Part shown: piece after piece, positions 17,051 through 25,900 of the stretch
How the letters are laid out: every line of letters starts with the position of its first letter
Numbering within the stretch: the first letter of the stretch is position 1
Assembly (NCBI GenBank): GCA_017408735.1
Contig: JAFQUB010000056.1
Coordinates: 62,001 to 126,000, forward strand
Reading direction: 5' to 3'
From: Lachnospiraceae bacterium
GTDB lineage: Bacteria > Bacillota > Clostridia > Lachnospirales > Lachnospiraceae
DNA length: 64,000 nucleotides
Position numbers and translations under genes: made by a program
Notes under the pieces: model-generated
Database searches by the model: none
The model's input: the letters and a program-made list of their open reading frames with translations, nothing else
Told to the model about the DNA's origin: nothing

Positions 17051-18148
17051 CTATTTCCACAATGGAATCTGCTGTGTAATACAATGAATATTTCCGCCAC
17101 CAATCAAAATATCTCTGGCACTAACCGGCACAACCTTGCGCATCGGAAATAACTGTTCTAATATTTTTTTTGCTTCTTCATCTTTTTCATCGCCAAAGAA
17201 AGGCATTACAATACTCTTATTGGCAATGTAAAAATTTACATAAGACGCAGCCAGACGCTCCCCATCCGTTCTGGTTGGCTCTCCGTCCCAATGAATTAAA
17301 CCCTCACATTCTTCCTCTGTCATATACACCGGAGAAGGCAATGGCAATTTGTGAACCAGAATTTTTCTTCCCTTGGCATCTGTTTCCTGCATTAAATAAT
17401 CAAAACATCGTTTTGACATTTCATATTGAGGGTCTTTTGTATCGTCCGTCCATGCCAAAACCACTTCTCCCGGAGCTGTAAAGGCACAAATATTGTCGAT
17501 ATGTTCATTGGTTTCATCATTGTAAATTCCACACGGAAGCCAAAGAACTTTTTCCACGTTTAAATACGCTTTTAACTTCTGCTCAATTTCTTCTTTGGTC
17601 AGTTCCGGGTTTCTTCCTTTGCTTAAAAGACAGCTTTCTGTCACCATGACTGTTCCCTCGCCATCGGAATGAATAGCACCGCCCTCTAAAATAAAATCTC
17701 TGGCATCGTAAGTATCTTTTTCTAACAGGTCACAGACCTTTCTTGCCACTTTGTTATCTTTATCCCACGGAAAGTACAGACCATCATACAGTCCCCCCCA
17801 GGCATTAAATCCCCAGTCGATTCCGCGAATTTCACCTGCTTTGTTCTTCACAAACGTAGGTCCACAATCTCTCGCCCAGGAATCGTCTGTTGACATTTCC
17901 ACCACCCGGATATATTCCGGCAACATTTCTCTTGCCGTGTCATACTGTTCAAAGCTCACCAGCATAATTACCTTTTCGCTTTCAGCAATAGCTTTTGCCA
18001 CTTCACAAAAGGCACGTCTTGCCGCAACTGCCCCGTACTGCCAGGAATCTGCCCGTTCCGGCCAAATCATCAGGCATCCATAATGTGGTTCAAATTCTGC
18101 CGGCATAAAAAAGCCGTCTTCTCTGGGAATGGTATGTAAAATTTTCAT
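17051..18148 (-). CDS. aguA: Agmatine deiminase
   Basis: A 365-aa pentein-fold enzyme. The start is ATG 18148, six bases after AAGGAGA. Visible family motifs are [25 protein letters not shown] at the N-terminus, [12 protein letters not shown] near 90, [14 protein letters not shown] near 215 and the catalytic Cys in [13 protein letters not shown] near the C-terminus. It converts agmatine to N-carbamoylputrescine and ammonia. No agmatine/putrescine antiporter or carbamate kinase is beside it, so this looks like polyamine synthesis rather than the energy-yielding AgDI pathway. Confidence 0.93.
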   Translation of the reverse strand: MKILHTIPREDGFFMPAEFEPHYGCLMIWPERADSWQYGAVAARRAFCEVAKAIAESEKVIMLVSFEQYDTAREMLPEYIRVVEMSTDDSWARDCGPTFVKNKAGEIRGIDWGFNAWGGLYDGLYFPWDKDNKVARKVCDLLEKDTYDARDFILEGGAIHSDGEGTVMVTESCLLSKGRNPELTKEEIEQKLKAYLNVEKVLWLPCGIYNDETNEHIDNICAFTAPGEVVLAWTDDTKDPQYEMSKRCFDYLMQETDAKGRKILVHKLPLPSPVYMTEEECEGLIHWDGEPTRTDGERLAASYVNFYIANKSIVMPFFGDEKDEEAKKILEQLFPMRKVVPVSARDILIGGGNIHCITQQIPLWK

Positions 18149-18217
18149 CTGCACTCTCCTTATTTTCTGGATTTTCTATTATAGAGTTTAGACTATATGC
18201 AGATAAATTGCAAGGGA

Positions 18218-20359
18218 TTATCGTTGCATTTTCCACAGGTTATAATAGTGCCCTTGCCTTTTTAAAAGTTCCTCATGACTGCCTCTTTCTACGATTTTCC
18301 CTTGCTCTAATACTAATATTTCATCACATTCCTTAATGGTAGAGAGTCGATGGGCTATAATTAACATGGACGTATTGGGATATTCTTTATAAATTTTTGA
18401 AAAAACTTCCTGTTCCGTACGATAATCTAAATTGCTGGTACTTTCATCCAGAATCCAAAAATCACTTTTCTTTAAAAAAGCTCTCGCCAGAACGATTCGC
18501 TGTCTTTCTCCCACACTTAATCCATTTCCACCTTCTTCCAGACAGGTATTGTACTGTTTTGGCAAACGAGAGATAAATTCATGAGCTCCGGCACTTTTGG
18601 CCGCTTCCACTATCTCCTCTCTGGTTGCCTCCGGTCTGCTGATGCGAATATTATCATAAATGCTTTTTGAAAATAACTGCATAGTCTGTGGAACATACGC
18701 TATTGCTTTTCTGACAGAGCTGTGCTTATATTGTTTCACATCCTTATCCTCAATCAAAATTTCTCCCGAAGAAGTATCGTAATAACGCAGCAAAAGCTTG
18801 GCAATGGTGGATTTTCCACTTCCACTGCCACCCACCAATGCTACTTTTCTGCCCCGTGGAATAGTGAAACTGATGTCTTGAAGCACCGGTTTTCCCATAC
18901 CATATTGAAAAGTTACATGGTTAAATTCTACATCTCCCTGTATTTTAGAAATCACCTGCTGTTCCTCCTTCTCCTCTGCAGGATATTCCAACACTTCGGT
19001 TACTCTTTTCATAGAGATGTCTGATTCTTTAAAAGCAAACTGCATCTGTACCATCTGATTTAAAGGTTCTCTGAAAAATCCATACAAGGTCACAAATGCC
19101 AGTAATCCCCCCAATGATAATTCCTTCGCCATAACCTGTAGCATTCCGCAATACAATAACAATAAATTTCCTATGCCGGCCATCAGTTCCTGCAGACTTT
19201 CCTGCGAACCACAGATTTTTGCCATCTTATATTCCAACTCAATCAATTTTTTGTATTCTGTTTTGATTGACTGTATCTGTACATTCTCACCTGCATTTGC
19301 CTTCAGGGTTTCCATGGCAAAAATTCCTTCCACCATCTGTGAAGATACTTCTGTACTTTGCTGTACCTGTTTTTCTTTCCAGACTCCAAGTTTTCTCTGC
19401 ATTAAGAATCCACATAAAACACTGAGGGTACTTAAGAGAATGCACAAAAGAAACATTTCTTTATTTGTCACCGCCATTACAACACCACTGAAAAGCATCA
19501 TACCAACATTCACCATACAGGCCGGTATCATACGGGTATATAACTCCTTCACCGCAAACCCATCGGAAACACGATTTACCATGTCACCTGTTCTGCGGCT
19601 TGCAAAAAAACTTACCGGAAGGTGATAGATATGTTCTATATAGGAAGCCATCATAGGTATATCTATATTTTTAGAAAGTTTACCGGAAAGAAGTTTCTGC
19701 AAAAATCCCACTCCGCTCTGTGTCAGAAGCATAATGAAAAAAACTGCAAGAAAAAAGCTTAAGGTATTGGCATTTCCAGTTCCAAGAATTTTATCATATA
19801 TTACATAATAAAATGCACTTCCTGACAACTGCAAAATCACTGCCAGTACCATCATTACAACTCCCGCAGCAAACAGCTTCCTATGAGGTTTTATCCATTC
19901 CACCCCATAGGAAAAAATATTCTTTTTTGTTCCTTTTTCCTCTACAAAATCTTCCCCCGGCTCTAATAACATTAAAACACCGGTAAATTTCCGCAAAAAT
20001 TCTTCGATTGTCAAAGATAAAATTCGTTTTGCCGGGTCACCAATAATAACATGCTGATGGGTGATTTTAAATATCACAACAAAATGAGAAAAACCTTTTT
20101 TTGTAATAACATTAGCCACTGCCGGCAAGGGATATTTTTCGAAAAAACCTTCTTTATCCACACGTACAGCTAAGGATTCAAAACCAAGTTTTTTGGCACA
20201 ATACTGCATTCCTGACAGATTAGTTCCACAATCGTCTGTTCCCATCATATCCCTAAGTCTTGTCAAACTCATATCCTTTTTATAATAAGAACAAATCATG
20301 GCCATACAGGCTACTCCACAGTCTGCTGCATCGTGTTGTTTTATGTATATATATCCCAT
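18218..20359 (-). CDS. Peptidase-containing ABC exporter (C39 family) for double-glycine peptides
   Basis: A 713-aa PCAT protein. Start ATG 20359 has AGGAGA seven bases upstream. Residues 1-135 are a C39 peptidase with catalytic Cys14 (KQHDAADCGVACMAM), His in KGFSHFVV and Asp in VIIGDPAK. Residues about 160-440 are six membrane helices. The C-terminal ATPase has GGSGSGKST, LSVGERQR, FWILDEST and IAHRLST. Such proteins cut leaders after Gly-Gly and export the mature peptide. The only visible candidate substrate is the 53-aa peptide at 21931-22092, whose promoter is built identically to the one in front of this gene. It is the ComA/BlpA counterpart; no accessory HlyD-like protein is nearby. 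Confidence 0.92.
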   Translation of the reverse strand: MGYIYIKQHDAADCGVACMAMICSYYKKDMSLTRLRDMMGTDDCGTNLSGMQYCAKKLGFESLAVRVDKEGFFEKYPLPAVANVITKKGFSHFVVIFKITHQHVIIGDPAKRILSLTIEEFLRKFTGVLMLLEPGEDFVEEKGTKKNIFSYGVEWIKPHRKLFAAGVVMMVLAVILQLSGSAFYYVIYDKILGTGNANTLSFFLAVFFIMLLTQSGVGFLQKLLSGKLSKNIDIPMMASYIEHIYHLPVSFFASRRTGDMVNRVSDGFAVKELYTRMIPACMVNVGMMLFSGVVMAVTNKEMFLLCILLSTLSVLCGFLMQRKLGVWKEKQVQQSTEVSSQMVEGIFAMETLKANAGENVQIQSIKTEYKKLIELEYKMAKICGSQESLQELMAGIGNLLLLYCGMLQVMAKELSLGGLLAFVTLYGFFREPLNQMVQMQFAFKESDISMKRVTEVLEYPAEEKEEQQVISKIQGDVEFNHVTFQYGMGKPVLQDISFTIPRGRKVALVGGSGSGKSTIAKLLLRYYDTSSGEILIEDKDVKQYKHSSVRKAIAYVPQTMQLFSKSIYDNIRISRPEATREEIVEAAKSAGAHEFISRLPKQYNTCLEEGGNGLSVGERQRIVLARAFLKKSDFWILDESTSNLDYRTEQEVFSKIYKEYPNTSMLIIAHRLSTIKECDEILVLEQGKIVERGSHEELLKRQGHYYNLWKMQR

Positions 20360-20391
20360 AGTGTAATCTCCTATTCCATTTGATAGGAGTA

Positions 20392-20445
20392 AATGTAGCA
20401 CAATTATTTTTCCGTCAAAAGTCATCTGTGATATTTCGACGTTTT
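20392..20445 (-). promoter_or_regulatory. Promoter of the C39 exporter with candidate LytTR-regulator box
   Basis: On the minus strand the box AAAACGTCGA (complement 20436-20445) followed by AATAT is 33 bases ahead of the extended -10 element TGTGCTACATT (complement 20392-20402). The same box, spacing and -10 element occur upstream of the peptide gene at 21823-21876. The -35 region (TTTTGA) is poor, which fits an activator-dependent promoter. Confidence 0.7.
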
Positions 20446-20463
20446 GACATGATATTTGGTGGT

Positions 20464-21759
20464 TTAATGTCCAGTGTTCTCCATCATAATTTTCGCACTG
20501 AACACACCGCTCTCACAAGAAAATTCTGTTTGCCCGCCATATTTTTCCACGGTTTCTTTAATATTTTCCATCCCATAACCATGTTCCTCTTTATTATCCT
20601 TTGTAGTCTGAAATATATGCTTCTTCCCTGCGGATTTTTCTTTACAGGTATTACAACACTCTATGACAATAAACTGTTTTACATCTTTTATTTTGAAACT
20701 GATGTTACGCTGGTCTTTTTCACATTTTTCGCTTGCTTCAATGGCATTGTCCAATAAATTTGCCACCACCGTATTCAAATCCATATCTTCTATGTGTATT
20801 TTCTCACAGGCAATTTCGCACACAAAGCCAATGTCTTTGTTCTTACATATCACATTCTTTACCGTTAAAATGGTTGCCAGTATTTCATTCTCTGCCACGA
20901 TAATACTACCGGCTTCCTCCGTAGATGCCCCAATTTTATCAATATAAGCAATAGCCTCTTTATTTTCTCCTCTGCGAATTCTCTCTGCAATTACATATAA
21001 ATGATTTTTAAAATCATGACGCAATGCTGACAGCTTTTTAATCTGTTCCGTGGTCAGGCGATAATGGGCTCTCTGCATCTCATACATTTCCAATCTTGCT
21101 TTTTCTTCTGCATACTTTCTAGCTTGAAATATGGAACTTTTGAAGATTTCAAAGGAAATCATATTGATAATAAGCACCAGCATAAAGATTCCACAGGTGG
21201 CATTTTCGATTCCTGCAAGAATTTCTTCTGACAGTTCATATTGGTAAATTTGTATCAGAAAGCAGACAATGGCAAATAACATAATCATCAGCACCAAAAA
21301 ATGAACTAAAGATTGTGTCCCAATCACAGCCAGACGATTATCTATTTTTATTTTCACTAAGGAAATCAGGTAATAGCATATAACTAGCGATAGTACGAAT
21401 ACCATTCTTGCTGTAATTCTGTATTGCACAATTTCCATACTGCTAATTTCCATTATCTTACATATAATTTCATTTACAGCTAAAAGCAAAAGAGAGCTAA
21501 GAAAGGTCGATATCCAATAAACCATCTCTTTTTTAATTATTTTCCCTTTGAAAAAAATCAGTGGCATTAACAATTCAAAAATAAAAGTCACATTACTATT
21601 ATCCGTAATTTGTGTCACAAATAAATTAGTACACACATACGATATGTAATAGAATTTCCCCAACCTTCCGCTCCATCTAAGTTTCAAAAACATCGTACAA
21701 CATACATAATAGACAATCCATGCCATAATTACTATTACCACACTGCATATTATTCCCAT
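20464..21759 (-). CDS. GHKL sensor histidine kinase of the ComD/AgrC/BlpH type
   Basis: A 431-aa protein starting at ATG 21759 (AGGAGA six bases upstream). Residues about 1-200 contain six to seven membrane helices with short loops, the peptide-sensing design of HPK10 kinases. A short coiled coil leads to the His box LSALRHDFKNHL, the N box VVANLLDNAIEASEK and the G box GYGMENIKETVEKYGG. It probably senses the exported peptide and phosphorylates the LytTR regulator encoded on the other side of the peptide gene. It is divergent from the peptide gene and lies between it and the exporter. Confidence 0.9.
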   Translation of the reverse strand: MGIICSVVIVIMAWIVYYVCCTMFLKLRWSGRLGKFYYISYVCTNLFVTQITDNSNVTFIFELLMPLIFFKGKIIKKEMVYWISTFLSSLLLLAVNEIICKIMEISSMEIVQYRITARMVFVLSLVICYYLISLVKIKIDNRLAVIGTQSLVHFLVLMIMLFAIVCFLIQIYQYELSEEILAGIENATCGIFMLVLIINMISFEIFKSSIFQARKYAEEKARLEMYEMQRAHYRLTTEQIKKLSALRHDFKNHLYVIAERIRRGENKEAIAYIDKIGASTEEAGSIIVAENEILATILTVKNVICKNKDIGFVCEIACEKIHIEDMDLNTVVANLLDNAIEASEKCEKDQRNISFKIKDVKQFIVIECCNTCKEKSAGKKHIFQTTKDNKEEHGYGMENIKETVEKYGGQTEFSCESGVFSAKIMMENTGH

Positions 21760-21822
21760 ACTTTTTCTCCTTTTGTATGTGCACTTTTTATTTTCGCATT
21801 CCAACATACAATTTAGCACTAT

Positions 21823-21876
21823 AAAACGTCGATATATACTCTTTCTATTTTCTTTTCATTCCCATTGTGCTACCTT
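21823..21876 (+). promoter_or_regulatory. Promoter of the double-glycine peptide gene with candidate LytTR-regulator box
   Basis: The box AAAACGTCGA (21823-21832) followed by TATAT lies 33 bases before the extended -10 element TGTGCTACCTT (21866-21876). This is the same arrangement as in front of the exporter, with no good -35. The box also sits within the likely promoter region of the divergent kinase gene (TGCTAAATT on the minus strand near 21811-21819), so one bound regulator could affect both directions. Confidence 0.7.
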
Positions 21877-21930
21877 CTCATTTGGAAAGCAAATTTCATG
21901 CTTTCATAAAACACAGAAAGGAGAAAATTC

Positions 21931-22092
21931 ATGAAAAAACAGAAATGTAATTTAGCTACTATTACTTTAAACGCTCACATTACTCCACTTTCTACTTCCG
22001 AAATTGCAGAAGTAAAAGGTGGACTTGATAGTTACGGTACTAGTTTAGAAAGAATCTGCCGTTTCTTTCAAAAATTAATTCACGGTAATTGA
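21931..22092 (+). CDS. Double-glycine precursor peptide, candidate pheromone (ComC/BlpC-like)
   Basis: A 53-aa ORF with AAGGAG seven bases before its ATG. Residues 1-31 are a textbook C39 leader ending LSTSEIAEVKGG, with L-12, S-11, E-8, I-7, V-4 and GG at -2/-1 all present. Cleavage after Gly31 would give a 22-residue mature peptide starting LDSYGTS and containing ERICRFFQKLI. It is basic and amphipathic with a single Cys, so no intramolecular disulfide is possible. The core resembles the RLSKFFRDFI core of pneumococcal CSP-1 by eye. The gene sits between a GHKL kinase and a LytTR regulator and shares promoter design with the C39 exporter. It could be a signal, a bacteriocin, or both; no immunity gene is visible, which favours a signal. 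Confidence 0.82.
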   Translation: MKKQKCNLATITLNAHITPLSTSEIAEVKGGLDSYGTSLERICRFFQKLIHGN

Positions 22093-22151
22093 TTTTTCCT
22101 TAAATGTACGTTATCATTTAAAAAAATAACTTACAATTGTTAGGAGGATAT

Positions 22152-22904
22152 ATGGCTTACTCTATTGCAATTTGTGATGATGAATCACTATTTTGTCAAA
22201 AAATTTGTGAATACCTGGACGCATATCAAGATGAAACTGGTATAGAGTTGGAAATTTCTCATTTTAACACCGGATTGGACTTATTAGATCACATAAACAA
22301 TCATAATCTCTATCACATTATTATTTTGGATGTGGAGCTTGGTAACATAAATGGAAAAGAAATATTAGGTACAGATATTGCAAAAGAAATTAGAAAAATA
22401 GATACACACACGGTCCTTTTGTTCTCTACAAATCACCCGAATTTTGCACTTTCGGCTTTTGAAGTAGATGCATTGGGCTACCTCTTAAAACCATATCATT
22501 ATAGTGATTTGAAAGAAAAAATGAATCGTGCCATTATTGCCGTGGATTATTTGGTTGATAAAATGACAGCAGAGGAAAAATACCTTACATTTACCATGTC
22601 AGGACAGAATTTTCACATTCCCTTTGCCTCTATTTTATATATTGAAAAACATAGAAATCAGGTGATTCTGCATACCTCTGCCAAACCATACACCATATAT
22701 CAGACCTTTAAGGAGCTGAAAAACCAGCTGGATATGCAGAAATTTGTTCAGATACACCAAGGCTACATTGTAAATTATTCACATATTACCTTTGTCAAAA
22801 ATTATACTGTGGTTTTGGATAGTACCATAACACTTCCTGTTTCCCGCAGTTTTTATCCCAAGTTGAACCAAAGATTTCGCAACGACTGCTTTAATGCAAT
22901 CTAA
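22152..22904 (+). CDS. LytTR-family response regulator (ComE/AgrA/BlpR-like)
   Basis: A 250-aa protein starting at ATG 22152 with AGGAGG close by. The receiver domain spans about 1-125: acidic pair CDDE near residue 9, phospho-acceptor Asp60 in IIILDVELG, and Lys in GYLLKPY near 112. The LytTR DNA-binding domain covers about 145-245 (ILYIEKHRNQVILHT, FVQIHQGYIVNYSHI, LPVSRSFYPKLNQRF). It lies 59 bp after the peptide gene on the same strand, so they are probably co-transcribed, and a strong terminator follows. The expected partner is the GHKL kinase at 20464-21759. The expected targets are the two AAAACGTCGA promoters. Confidence 0.9.
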   Translation: MAYSIAICDDESLFCQKICEYLDAYQDETGIELEISHFNTGLDLLDHINNHNLYHIIILDVELGNINGKEILGTDIAKEIRKIDTHTVLLFSTNHPNFALSAFEVDALGYLLKPYHYSDLKEKMNRAIIAVDYLVDKMTAEEKYLTFTMSGQNFHIPFASILYIEKHRNQVILHTSAKPYTIYQTFKELKNQLDMQKFVQIHQGYIVNYSHITFVKNYTVVLDSTITLPVSRSFYPKLNQRFRNDCFNAI

Positions 22905-22912
22905 CACATCTG

Positions 22913-22955
22913 AAAAAAGCAATGACCTGCCCCTCTGACAAGTCATTGCTTTTTT
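22913..22955. terminator. Bidirectional intrinsic terminator
   Basis: AAAAAAGCAATGAC pairs with GTCATTGCTTTTTT around a 15-base loop, between the convergent LytTR regulator and the large hybrid kinase. Confidence 0.88.
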
Positions 22956-22958
22956 CTC

Positions 22959-25900
22959 TTATTTCTGTTTCTGCAGTTTTTCTTCCCATTTCAAAATAAT
23001 TTCTTCACATACTTCAGAATCAATTTCTTCCACTGCATTTTCTAATTGTTCTACTAATTCTTTCTGCCATCCATCATATTTGTATTGCATTAATTCTCTC
23101 GTGGCATCTTCCATTTTGTCCAAGTCGAGTTCCTCTAAAGCTTCTCGTAACTCTGCAAAGACTTTCTCCAATATCTCCCCGGAAATCTCCTCTTCTGCTT
23201 TCTGTTTTTCTTTTTCTGGAAAATATGATTTCAAAATTTCTGAATATCGTCTGTATTGGGCAAGCATCTCATCTGTGCATTCGTGAATCAACACACCATT
23301 TTGCGCATTTCCTGCCATTTCCATACGTTCTGCCTTGTTTGCCAACTCTATCGCACCAATCTGCCTGGAAGCGCTTTTTAAAGCATGTACCTCAATAGTA
23401 TAACCTTTCCAGTTTTCCGTTTCTTCCAAATTCTTAATCAGCTTACTTTTTTTCTCAATCACCCGGTAATAATCCTGCAAAACAGACCAGAATAATTTTT
23501 CTTCTCCCAAGAGCTTCAGTGCAAATTGTGTATCCAGCCCTTCAATTTCTATGGAAATCTCCTGTTTTTGTTCTTTCCTTATTTTCTTTGGTTCTTGAAT
23601 TTTTTGTCGCTTTTCCTCTGGAAGCCAGCGTTTTAACTTTGACACCAATACTGAAAATTCAATTGGTTTTGCCACAAAGTCATTCATTCCTTCCCGCAAA
23701 AACATTTCCTTGGTCCCCTCCACTGCATTGGCCGTCAATGCAATAATCGGCACATCCTGATACTCCTCATGGAATCTTCTTATAATGTGGGTAGTTTCTA
23801 CTCCGTCAATCTCAGGCATCATGTGATCCATTAATACCACATCATATTGCTTCATAGAAATTTTCTCAATCGCTTCCTTTCCACTGGAAGCTGTATCAAT
23901 TTGCATTTCCAAAGGCTCTAATAGTCCTTCTGCCACCGTCAAATTAATCAAATTGTCATCTACAATCAAAATTTCAGCCTCTGGTGCTATAAAGTCTAAA
24001 TCCTCTTCTTCCTCTTTTTCCTCATCATCCAAAAGCTCTTTGTTGAGCAGCTTTGCAAGATTCAAAGAATACAGCGGCTTTTTAACTACTTTCAGATTTT
24101 CCACATCATAAGTAACATTGGTGTGGGCGTTTACCAACAATACACCGGTAAGCCACGGATTTGCCTTAATATACTCTAATATCTTTTCTGAGAATAATGG
24201 ATATTCCACAAAGAGGTATCCTATCATCCCTTTTTTCAACTCAAACAATTCGTTTCCAGACATTAGCGTGATATATTTTACGCCCAGCCATTGTAAATCC
24301 TGATGCATCTGCTGCTTTACATAAGGATTAGCAACTAACACTGCTACTGTTATATTTTCTGCACCTGAAACTGCAATGCTTGGTTCATTTATCACTATTT
24401 TTTGTGGCAGACTGCAGATAAAGCGACTTCCTTTTTCATATTCGCTTTCCACTGTAATAGTTCCGCCCATCAATGCCAAAAGTTGCTTAGTAATAGATAA
24501 GCCAAGACCGGTTCCCTCAATATTACGATTGCGTTTGCTGTCCACCTGCTGGAATGACTGGAACAGCTTTCCTAAATCTTCTTTCTTAATTCCTATTCCT
24601 GTATCTTCCACCTCAATCTTTAATTCGATTTCTTCCTCTGGTTTTTGAATACTTCTTGTATAAGAAATCCGTAATCGTACTTCCCCCTGCTTTGTGAATT
24701 TCACTGCATTGTTAGCAAGATTTATAAGTATCTGATTCAAGCGCACACTGTCACCCAACAGTTCCTTGGGAAGATCCGGTACAATATCAATAATCAGTTC
24801 CACGTCTTTATCACCGATTCTGGTTGTTACCACATTTACCACATTCTGAAGAATGGATATCGGCTGATATTTTTCTATATTAATATCCATTTTTCCTGAC
24901 TCAATCTTTGAAAAGTCCAGAATATCATTAATTATGGCAAGCAACGTTTTACCGGAGGATTTTATCTGCTCTATGGTCTCTTTCTGCTCTTTGGACAATT
25001 CTCCTCGCAAGGCAATTTCTGCCATTCCGATAATGGCATTCATAGGTGTTCTGATTTCATGGCTCATATTGGCAAGGAAATTGGATTTTGCTTCATTCGC
25101 AACCTCTGCTTCCTCCTTTAATTCCAACAGCTGTACCATCTGATCTTTTAGCTTTTCATTAGCTTCCACTAACTCATTTTCCATCTCCAGTTTATCCATG
25201 GCATTGGATATCTGGCTAAATACATAAGTAAAAATTTCCAAATCATCCTGCCCTAAAATAGAACGTTCCTTGGAAGATGTCCAATTATCTTTAATTTCTA
25301 TGTAAGTGATAAATATACTATTTAGTACTTCGTTTTCAAAAACTGGCACTGCAACAAACGAAAAAATGCGTTCCTCCTGAAATGCCGAAATAATCTGACT
25401 GTATTCCTCATGCTCCATACCATCTTTTGCAACTACGAAACCCACAGGTCTTTCTTTGAAATAATTTACGATGGAATCCACAGCTTCTTCGGTCACTTCA
25501 TAGCCCAAATCGTTGTAGGTAATCTTATTTTTCCCTTCTTTGCACCGAATCACAAAGACCTTATCCATATAGAAATTATCCTTAAATAATGGAAGCACAC
25601 TGGCGATTTCTTCCTTAACGCTCCTGGTCATCCGACTGGTAAATTTCTGTAGAATATGGAAAAAACGAATAGTTTGAACCATGTTATCTTTCTCTTTTTC
25701 CCCGCTTTTCTGCTTCATAACCTCTGTAATGTCGCTGAGGGAAATTTTTTGTAACACCATCTTTCCATTTTCCTTTGGTCTTCCTTTTTTCTTTTGTGAT
25801 TCTAATAATTCCCTTACTTTCTGTTCTCTGTATAAAAATTCGTTTTCTCTACAGTATTGCTGAAATTTTATCAGGCATTCTTTTGCTGCATTCTTTTCTC

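Noticed and set aside
16164-18148. Agmatine deiminase catabolic (AgDI) energy operon
   Set aside because: Carbamate kinase, putrescine carbamoyltransferase and the antiporter are absent. The pair with N-carbamoylputrescine amidase indicates the biosynthetic route.
18218-22904. Lanthipeptide or other modified-peptide gene cluster
   Set aside because: No LanM, LanB/C, radical SAM or immunity genes are present, and the precursor core has a single Cys and no dense Ser/Thr-Cys pattern.
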